Part shown: piece after piece, positions 57,486 to 64,000 of the stretch
How the letters are laid out: every line of letters starts with the position of its first letter
How positions within the stretch are numbered: the first letter of the stretch is position 1
Origin: Methanobacterium veterum
GTDB taxonomy: Archaea; Methanobacteriota; Methanobacteria; Methanobacteriales; Methanobacteriaceae
Length of the DNA: 64,000 nucleotides
Direction of reading: 5' to 3'
Assembly (NCBI RefSeq): GCF_000745485.1
Contig: NZ_JQJK01000009.1
Span: forward strand, 434,001 to 498,000
The notes under the pieces: model-generated
What the model was told of the DNA's origin: nothing
Databases searched by the model: none
Seen by the model: only the letters and a program-made list of their open reading frames with translations
Position numbers and translations under genes: made by a program

Positions 57486-59408
57486 TTATTTTTTTGATTT
57501 TTGGATCATGGCCATTAAGTCTTTTCTGTAGTAAGCTCCGAATATCAGGACGAGCAGAACTATGATCCCGATTATGCCCCAGAACTCTGGACTTTTAACT
57601 GTTTTGTCGATGAATAACTCCTGGGCAGTTTTAGAATTATCTTTGGACGGGGAAGATGTTTGCCCGTTGGATCCACCTTGGCTGGAACCTCCAGAGCTTC
57701 CTGCATCTGCTGCAGCTGTTGCAAGCCCTACGCTTGCAGAAGCGCCTGATGATGCTCCTCCACTGGAACCGCCTGAGTTTCCACCGGCACCGTTTGTACC
57801 TGCTCCGTTTCCATTTCCAGAGCCGCCGTTACCGTTTCCATTGTTGTTCCCATTACCGCTATTGTTTCCATTACCATTACCATTGCCGTTTCCATTTCCA
57901 GAGTTTGGATTAGTTACTTCAGCATCGAATGATACATAAGCGGTTTCATCGCCGCTGGTAACTAGTACCATACCATTTCCCAGATGGGTGATGCCGATCT
58001 GAACACTAACATGTCCATTGTGCAGTGTCAATGTTTTTGAAAATCCTCCAGTGGTACTAAAGGTTACACTTATATCCGGCAAATCGGTTATATAATTGCC
58101 GTAAACATCCATGAGATATGCAGTATATGTGTTTCCTCCAGAGTTATACAATACCAAATTGATTGGAGTACCAAGGACTTTACAACAGAACAGATCCTGA
58201 CCCACAGAATAACCAGGTTCATTTCCAGACCATGTTACTCCGTACCAGTTTATACCCACTGGAAGGAGGGTAGCACTCGTATCATGCCCATTTATATTTC
58301 TCTTTTGGTTATTCATGATTACGTTGTGTTCTATGGTCTCGCCTACACCATTTTTATAGTCAGCTCCATAATTAATTCCACTCCCGGTCTCTTCAGTAGG
58401 ACTGTCTGAATAAAGTATGCTTTCAGTTATAGTGTTATGTCTGATGGTTATGTTTGTACCCTTGGAGTAATCCAGTTCAAGCCCATTAGAATTTCTTTTT
58501 ATCTCATTAGTATCTATGGTTATGTTGATTGCATATCCGCGGAGTATTATTCCATCCCCATGGTTATCGTCTATTGTATTGTTATTTATTGTGAGATTAG
58601 TGGAGTCTACCCCAATTATTCCGTGGCTGTTGTGGGTAATGTTGTTGTGTGTGATTTTAACGTTCTTTGAGTTTTGAACATAAATACCTCCTCCGGTGGA
58701 GTGCAGATTTATAGTGCTGTTATTTCCATTACTTTTTATGGTGGAGCCGTTAACAGTGGTGTTAATGGAATTATAGATTTTAATTCCTCTTTCTGCATTA
58801 TTTGTGATTTTGTCATTGTTTATAGTAGTGTTTATGGAAGTTTCCACATCTATACCATTTTCTTTGTTATTTTTGACTGTACTTCCTGTGATTTTGGTGT
58901 TTTTACTGTTTGAAACGGTAATTCCTGTGGTTGAGTTTGTCAGAGTACTGTTTTCAATTCGGGTGTTAGAACTGCTGTTTACATTGACTGCAGGCCCGTT
59001 GGCAGCGCTTATGTTACACCTGGAGATGATTACATTGCTGGTGCTGTTTATAAGTATTCCTGTACCATTTGCGTTAATTGTAAATCCGCTTATTTTAGTT
59101 CCTGAAGATTGGGGCCCATTAATTGAAAATACTGCAGATTTGGGGTTAGATCTGGATAATATTGTCCCTGCGCTGGTTATTATGTTCAGAGTCTTGTTGA
59201 TGGTCAGCTGAATGTTTTCATAGAGCTTTCCAAGGAAGTTAACTGTATCTCCAGATGCAGCGTTATCTAATGCTGATTGGATCTCTGAATTATTCATAAT
59301 AGACGTTACATTAATTGTAGCAGCCGATGCCGGTTCTATGGCCGTGGCAAACAGGGACATGCCTATGATGAATACAGAAAATATCATTATCCTGTTTTTA
59401 GCGTTCGT
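57486..59408 (-). CDS. Membrane-anchored adhesin-like protein (beta-helix, Gly/Asn-rich stalk)
   Basis: A 640-aa surface protein close to the previous one in layout: signal peptide ending IEPASAA, beta-helix (about 40-380), a beta domain (about 400-500), a very repetitive stalk of Gly-Asn pairs and Gly/Ser (about 505-585), and a C-terminal anchor FWGIIGIIVLLVLIFGAYYRK. SD GGAGGTG (59414-59420). The GTG in it is out of frame here; five bases later comes ACG 59406-59408 in frame, giving NAKNRIMIFSVF. The first ATG (59387) is 26 bases from the SD. So ACG is the best start by position. Confidence 0.8.
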   Translation of the reverse strand, partial: TNAKNRIMIFSVFIIGMSLFATAIEPASAATINVTSIMNNSEIQSALDNAASGDTVNFLGKLYENIQLTINKTLNIITSAGTILSRSNPKSAVFSINGPQSSGTKISGFTINANGTGILINSTSNVIISRCNISAANGPAVNVNSSSNTRIENSTLTNSTTGITVSNSKNTKITGSTVKNNKENGIDVETSINTTINNDKITNNAERGIKIYNSINTTVNGSTIKSNGNNSTINLHSTGGGIYVQNSKNVKITHNNITHNSHGIIGVDSTNLTINNNTIDDNHGDGIILRGYAINITIDTNEIKRNSNGLELDYSKGTNITIRHNTITESILYSDSPTEETGSGINYGADYKNGVGETIEHNVIMNNQKRNINGHDTSATLLPVGINWYGVTWSGNEPGYSVGQDLFCCKVLGTPINLVLYNSGGNTYTAYLMDVYGNYITDLPDISVTFSTTGGFSKTLTLHNGHVSVQIGITHLGNGMVLVTSGDETAYVSFDAEVTNPNSGNGNGNGNGNGNNSGNGNNNGNGNGGSGNGNGAGTNGAGGNSGGSSGGASSGASASVGLATAAADAGSSGGSSQGGSNGQTSSPSKDNSKTAQELFIDKTVKSPEFWGIIGIIVLLVLIFGAYYRKDLMAMIQKSKK

Positions 59409-59431
59409 TTTTTCACCTCCTTGCGTTTTGT

Positions 59432-59458
59432 TTATCAGATCAAAATAAAAAATAATAG
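59432..59458. repeat. 27-base leader repeat shared by two adhesin genes
   Basis: These 27 bases, beginning ttatcagatcaaaat, recur without change at 63974-64000, in both cases 24-30 bases before the start codon of an adhesin gene. They lie in the predicted 5' untranslated region, so they may be a shared mRNA leader or a trace of gene conversion. Confidence 0.7.
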
Positions 59459-59485
59459 ATCTATAATAATAGGAGTATTCGAATG

Positions 59486-59505
59486 ATCGATATAAACATA
59501 TCGAT
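59486..59505 (-). promoter_or_regulatory. Perfect CGATA-type palindrome before the 57486 adhesin gene
   Basis: ATCGATAT-AAAC-ATATCGAT, perfect eight-base arms around four bases, the most symmetric member of the series. It lies about 80-100 bases before the ACG start and overlaps the presumed TATA box. Confidence 0.65.
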
Positions 59506-59964
59506 TGAACTAATGTTTTAATTAAGCTAGAACACTTTTATGAGTTAATAATAAACTTTAATCATATGGTAATTAAAAGGAGTTATAAAAAACATATTCG
59601 GTATGTTAATACGTACTATTAGATCAAAATATAGATTTTAAATTATATTTTGGACACTAAAAATTATTTTAAGATTTATTATAATCTAATAAGTCCATTA
59701 TATGGTTTATAATTGTTTAAAAAGTTCTAATATGCTATAAAAATCTTTTGATATATTATAATATAGAATGGAGTTGTTATTAATCTTTTTTTGTAGGTGT
59801 TCTCTTGTAATTGGTTTAATATTTTATGAAATATGGGGCACTGTTTAATTGATGTGTGTTTGTAAACATATCGTAGAAAATTAGGATATAAATCAGTGCA
59901 AATTGAACTCATGTGGTTACAAGGAATTTTGATCTAAAAATTAAAAAAGTAAAAAGAAAACAGG

Positions 59965-62900
59965 TTAGTATCTTCCTGTTTTAAATTTCCATGTGTATCT
60001 AATACCATTGTTTCCTGCTGCGTCTTTAATTGCTGCTGCTGGAATGTAGATCTGGTACCATGTGTTAGCAGACCGTTTACCTGTTTTAAGGTATAAAACA
60101 TTGTTTTTGATCACTTTGCTTAATGCTACTTTTTTGCCTGTTTTCAGGTTTTTGATGTACACTTTAGACCAGTTTATGCTGGTTTTGAGGTTTTCGCTGA
60201 ATTTGATGTAGAGTGTGTTTGATCTGGAGATGCCTGTGCTGCTTTTTTTAGGGTACATTGATTTTACGTATGGCCTTGTTTTGTCTATGACGTATTTTGC
60301 GGTGTATATTGGGGATTGGTTTCCTGTTTTGTCTACTGCTATGAATTTTAGGGTTGTGCTTTTGCTTATGGTGAATGCTCCGGTGTATTTTTTACTGCTT
60401 GTAGTTGGTGTAGCTCCATTGGTAGTGTAGTAGATGGTTCCTGTTTCGCTCATTTTTAAAGTAACATTCAGGTTTTTGTTGTACCATCCGCTTTTGTAAT
60501 TGGCGCTTGCGGTCGGTGCTTTGTTGTCTATTGTGCATGTTTGAGTGCATTTATCAGTACCTTTGCTGCTGGTTACAGTTAAAGTAACTGTATAATCACC
60601 GTCTTTAGCATATGTATGTGTTGGGTTCTGTTCTGTGGAAGTTTTTCCATCTCCAAAGCTCCACAACCATGATTTTGGACTGCCTGTGGATTTATCGGTG
60701 AATTTGACTGTTTTACTGCTAGTTTTTGTTACGAAATTGGCTCCAATATTTTTAAACGCGTATAATGTTCCATTAATGGTTCCAACGTATAATGTGCCGT
60801 CTGAACTGATTACTGGGGAAGCACAGATACTTCCAGCGGCATAATTCCATTTCAGCGACCCGTTTGGGGTCAACGCATAAATGCCTGCGCTGCTTCCAAC
60901 ATAGATAGTCCCGTCGTGCCCGATAGTAGCCGATACGACTTCATTTGTAGCAACCTCCCCAATGCTGTAAGTCCACAATAATTCTCCACTGGAACTTATG
61001 GCATAGAGTTTACTGGCGCCTATAATGTATATAGTTCCATCTGAGGAAATGGCAGGGGCACCGTAGAGTTCTTCTGTAGTATTGTATGTCCATTTCAGTG
61101 TTCCATCTGGATTTATGACAAATAATGTAAACCGTGGTAAACTGCCACAGTAACCATCTAAATTGTAACTTAAATTGTTCTGGCTTTCAACATAAATTGT
61201 TCCATCTGCACCAATAGATGGAGTAACATAATATGTAGTTCCAGATGAATTTTTTATTGTTGCATTTTTATAAGAACTGAATAAAAGCTTATATATCCAT
61301 TTCTGCGTTCCATCTGGGTTTATCGCGTACAGAGCACCATTGTAATCTGCAATATAAATTGTTCCATCTGAACCAATAGCTGCTGATGACCCATAGATCG
61401 ACCCTGCAGTATGGTATGTCCATTTCAGCGTTCCTTTAGAAGATAATGCGTATACGGTGCCAACAGTACTGCTGGTATCTACTGTATAAATGGTTCCATC
61501 TGCACCAATAGCAGGTGATGAGCCGAAATTATATTTTCCAGTCTTGTACTTCCATTTCAGTGTTCCGTCAGGGTTTATTGCGTAAAGTGTACTGTTCATC
61601 CAGCAGCTGATGTATATAGTCCCGTCGGTCCCGAGGGTAGGGGAACCAAGTATATAACTTGCAGTGGTGTAAGTCCATTTCAACGCCCCATTGGAGTTGA
61701 ATGCGTATACCTTACCGTTATAACCTCCAATGTATATGGTCCCGTCTGTACCGACAGCTGCAGACCCGTATACGGTTATGCCTTTGTAAGTCCATTTGGT
61801 TGCGTTTGTCTGCGGTCCTGTGTAACTGGACTGCCCAGTGTGGCTGTTGTTTATTCCATATGTGGGGTATGATGAATTTGCAAGCCCCCCTGTTCCAATA
61901 ACATAATTTTGAAGGTACAGTGGGCTCCAGTTTCCTGCAGGGTCAACTGCAGCATACCTGAGGGTTGTGGTTTTGCTGATGGTAAGAGCTTTTGTGTATT
62001 TTATTTTTGTGCTGCTTGTTCGGGGGTCAATACCGTCTGCAGTGTAATAAATTGTTGCAGTGGGGTCGCTGGTGGTTATGGTCACTGTTTTGCTGGTGGG
62101 AAATGTTCCCCCGGAAGTGGCGTTTGTGGTGGGTGCTACAGTATCAACTGTAATTGGAATGTAGACTGTACATCCTGTAACGGTTACACTTGCGTCATCT
62201 GTCCCGCTTGTGCTTCCGCCAGTTGTTACTGTACTTGCTTTTCCTTTGGAAACTGTTGTGCTTGTTGTAGAAAATGTCCCTAGAGTGTAATTAAAGTCTA
62301 CTGGTAAGTCTGGTATGGTTCCCTGGCTTGATGTGTCTTGGCCATTGGAGTTATGGGTCATATCTACTGTGATAGTGGATTTGTCCCCTTTTTTCAGCAG
62401 ATCGTCACTTGCACCGGCTTTTAACACAATCCACGGGTCATAAACAGCATGGCTTCCGCTTTGTGCTTCATATATATCTGTTTTTCCAGGTGCAGTGGTG
62501 CCGTTTACATATGATGGGCTGTTGGTTCCCCACCAGTTATTTTCAGCGTTTAAACCGTTTCCTGTAAACTTTAAACCGTAAAGGGTGTTGTTGTATATGC
62601 TGTTGAAAGTTACAGTTGCAGTCCCGTCCTCAACATCAATTCCAATTTTATTTCCGGTAATAATGTTGCCTGTGATGGCGGCGTTGACTGAAGGGGCTAT
62701 ATAAATCCCGCTTGAACCAGCTGCTCCAGTTATGGTGAAACCTTTTATCAGGGAATTGTTTCCACCAGAAAGCATGCTGAAAACGGGATTATTTACATCT
62801 AAAGCGGTGATTATCACGTTCCCATTTGAAACTATGTTCACCCTTTTGGTGACCTTCACGTTTTCAGTATAGGTTTCTAGGTACGATGTACTGCCTATGT

Positions 62901-63951
62901 TGATGGTATCTCCGTTTTCTGCATCGTCTATCGCTGCCTGGATGCTGTCGTAAGTTTTGCCAGTTCTGGCATTGGTGGGCTGGACCACGTTAACCATATC
63001 ATCAATGGTCTGGGTTGAACTGCAGTAAGGCCCTGTAACCGTTAGCTTCACAGTATAAATGCCTGCCCTGGTGTAGCTGTGGAGCGGGTTCTTTTGGGTG
63101 CTTGTTGTACCATCGCCAAAGTCCCACAGCCAGCTTGTTACCAGGCCAGTGGATGTATCTTTAAACTGGATAGTTAACGGTTTTTTGCTGTTATATGTGG
63201 TTGTACTTGTGAAATTAGCCAGGTTTTTTGAAAAACTCACTGAAAAATCATCCAGATAAGTAGTAGTACCTCCAGTGCAGTTCAGTGTTATACTGTGAAT
63301 GCCGGTGTAACTTGAAGTTGAAATCGTGTATTCAGTCCATTTATTTGAGGTACTAACTGATTTTACAAGGACTCCATCAATATACACGTTAAGCTGCCTG
63401 GAAAGGTCCCCGCAGCACCAGAAGGAAATATTATCTACAATGGTTAGATCAACATTCTGTTGAATGTAATTCGTGCTTGCATTACCAGTATTGCGGAAAT
63501 TAACGCTGTAATTTCCACTGTGAGATTTTGAACTGCTTACCTCTGTGGTATTTCCATATTTCCACCCGCTTAAATCGCCTGTTTCAAACCCGGAATTGTT
63601 GAACCTGTTTGCAGCGTCGGCTGAATCATATACATGGATATAATTTGAAGTGGTATCACTACCGTATTCATTGCCTGCCTTTAGACTGACAGTGTATTTA
63701 CCGGCTGCGGTGTAGTTATGCACAGGGTTCTGTTCAGTTGAATTTTTTCCATCCCCAAAATTCCAGTACCAGGATGTGGGGCTGCCTGCGGACGTGTCGT
63801 TAAACTGAACACTTAAATCTGCACTGCCGCCCGTCGCATTGCTTGTAAAACTGGCGGAAGGGGCATCTGCAGCACTTACACCTCCTGCAGCGGTAATACA
63901 AATGAATAGGAAAACCATGGCTAATATAAACGTTTTCTTATTCTTTAACAT
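59965..63951 (-). CDS. Giant adhesin-like surface protein (PKD, beta-helix, PQQ propeller)
   Basis: A 1328-aa secreted protein. Signal peptide (1-27), PKD domain (about 30-110; WYWNFGDGKNSTEQNPVHNY), a jelly-roll-like domain (120-245), PKD (248-325), beta-helix (335-500), chitobiase-C-like unit (625-690), a PQQ/quinoprotein-type beta-propeller (about 715-1080; repeats DGTIYI..., YA(I/L), LKW(T/K)Y), third PKD (1085-1155), another chitobiase-like unit, and an SbsA-type Ig domain ending FKTGRY, shared with the 20578 adhesin. The only adhesin in the window with a normal ATG (63951) at six bases from GGAGG. No visible membrane anchor. Confidence 0.87.
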   Translation of the reverse strand: MLKNKKTFILAMVFLFICITAAGGVSAADAPSASFTSNATGGSADLSVQFNDTSAGSPTSWYWNFGDGKNSTEQNPVHNYTAAGKYTVSLKAGNEYGSDTTSNYIHVYDSADAANRFNNSGFETGDLSGWKYGNTTEVSSSKSHSGNYSVNFRNTGNASTNYIQQNVDLTIVDNISFWCCGDLSRQLNVYIDGVLVKSVSTSNKWTEYTISTSSYTGIHSITLNCTGGTTTYLDDFSVSFSKNLANFTSTTTYNSKKPLTIQFKDTSTGLVTSWLWDFGDGTTSTQKNPLHSYTRAGIYTVKLTVTGPYCSSTQTIDDMVNVVQPTNARTGKTYDSIQAAIDDAENGDTINIGSTSYLETYTENVKVTKRVNIVSNGNVIITALDVNNPVFSMLSGGNNSLIKGFTITGAAGSSGIYIAPSVNAAITGNIITGNKIGIDVEDGTATVTFNSIYNNTLYGLKFTGNGLNAENNWWGTNSPSYVNGTTAPGKTDIYEAQSGSHAVYDPWIVLKAGASDDLLKKGDKSTITVDMTHNSNGQDTSSQGTIPDLPVDFNYTLGTFSTTSTTVSKGKASTVTTGGSTSGTDDASVTVTGCTVYIPITVDTVAPTTNATSGGTFPTSKTVTITTSDPTATIYYTADGIDPRTSSTKIKYTKALTISKTTTLRYAAVDPAGNWSPLYLQNYVIGTGGLANSSYPTYGINNSHTGQSSYTGPQTNATKWTYKGITVYGSAAVGTDGTIYIGGYNGKVYAFNSNGALKWTYTTASYILGSPTLGTDGTIYISCWMNSTLYAINPDGTLKWKYKTGKYNFGSSPAIGADGTIYTVDTSSTVGTVYALSSKGTLKWTYHTAGSIYGSSAAIGSDGTIYIADYNGALYAINPDGTQKWIYKLLFSSYKNATIKNSSGTTYYVTPSIGADGTIYVESQNNLSYNLDGYCGSLPRFTLFVINPDGTLKWTYNTTEELYGAPAISSDGTIYIIGASKLYAISSSGELLWTYSIGEVATNEVVSATIGHDGTIYVGSSAGIYALTPNGSLKWNYAAGSICASPVISSDGTLYVGTINGTLYAFKNIGANFVTKTSSKTVKFTDKSTGSPKSWLWSFGDGKTSTEQNPTHTYAKDGDYTVTLTVTSSKGTDKCTQTCTIDNKAPTASANYKSGWYNKNLNVTLKMSETGTIYYTTNGATPTTSSKKYTGAFTISKSTTLKFIAVDKTGNQSPIYTAKYVIDKTRPYVKSMYPKKSSTGISRSNTLYIKFSENLKTSINWSKVYIKNLKTGKKVALSKVIKNNVLYLKTGKRSANTWYQIYIPAAAIKDAAGNNGIRYTWKFKTGRY

Positions 63952-63973
63952 TTTAACCTCCTTTTTTAGTTGC

Positions 63974-64000
63974 TTATCAGATCAAAATAAAAAATAATAG
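63974..64000. repeat. Second copy of the 27-base adhesin leader repeat
   Basis: Identical to 59432-59458, and followed immediately by the window edge. The promoter element of the 59965 adhesin gene is presumably just outside. Confidence 0.7.

Larger units (their letters stand above)
59409..59964. other. Gene-free spacer with operator and shared leader
   Basis: 556 bases without a convincing gene. A partial CGATA element (TAAACATATCG, 59863-59873) lies within it, far from any start codon. The minus-strand 61-codon frame at 59727-59912 has no SD and no recognisable domain. Confidence 0.45.

Noticed and set aside
57562..57939. Proline/leucine-rich open frame on the plus strand
   Set aside because: It is the mirror of the Gly/Asn/Ser-rich stalk of the adhesin gene on the minus strand; low complexity and no SD.
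59727..59912. 61-codon minus-strand frame in the adhesin spacer
   Set aside because: No SD, very AT-rich, no recognisable motif.

Overview
The window is a 64 kb chromosomal piece of an AT-rich archaeon. The gene content (FwdHFGDBAC formylmethanofuran dehydrogenase, AtwA of the methyl-coenzyme M reductase activation system, WtpABC, FmdE, DUF2124, many large surface adhesin-like proteins) points to a hydrogenotrophic methanogen of the Methanobacteriales, most likely a Methanobacterium species. This is inferred from gene families; no rRNA or tRNA gene was found.

Layout. 1-2850: edge of an integrated element (tyrosine recombinase, AbrB-like protein, a coupled set of small genes with an HNH-like protein). 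3203-6008: DUF2124, then a DUF134 regulator followed by atwA, with three palindromes upstream. 6398-17585: mixed housekeeping and accessory genes (PIN-like protein with 123-bp internal repeats, a 47-aa zinc ribbon protein, B12-binding radical SAM enzyme, PfkB kinase, glutamine-synthetase-like ligase, coiled-coil protein, ModE/LysR-like regulator, 6-phospho-3-hexuloisomerase, SagB-like nitroreductase, FdhD, AhpD-like protein). 17846-31466: a formate dehydrogenase of the NuoE/NuoF/FdhA type with MobB, a TPR protein and MoeA, interrupted by a 1779-aa adhesin gene. 31824-38050: the complete tungsten-type formylmethanofuran dehydrogenase operon, then two tandem paralogous small genes. 38933-44933: two complete molybdate/tungstate ABC transporters. 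45267-50618: a broken molbindin gene, a CcdA/thioredoxin pair, a FecB-like binding protein, an ExbD/ExbB/DUF2162 membrane set, and FmdE. 50996-63951: five consecutive adhesin-like genes on the minus strand.

How it fits together. Most of the central 35 kb concerns molybdenum or tungsten: uptake (two ABC systems), cofactor assembly (MobB, MoeA, FdhD), and the enzymes that use it (FdhA, FwdB), plus a ModE-like regulator with a possible oxyanion-binding domain. A recurrent element, CGATA(T/C)G next to the TATA box, often with a mirrored TATCG arm, lies upstream of both ABC operons, of the DUF2162-ExbB-ExbD operon, of FmdE and of two adhesin genes. I propose this as a metal-oxyanion regulon that also covers the ExbB/ExbD-like machine and surface proteins.

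A second unexpected pattern is translational. In five of six adhesin genes, and in two or three other genes, the only codon at normal distance from a strong Shine-Dalgarno sequence, in frame with the signal peptide or the protein, is a near-cognate codon (ATT, ACG, CTG, ATA) and not ATG, GTG or TTG. All statements rest on reading the sequence by eye; no database search was run.
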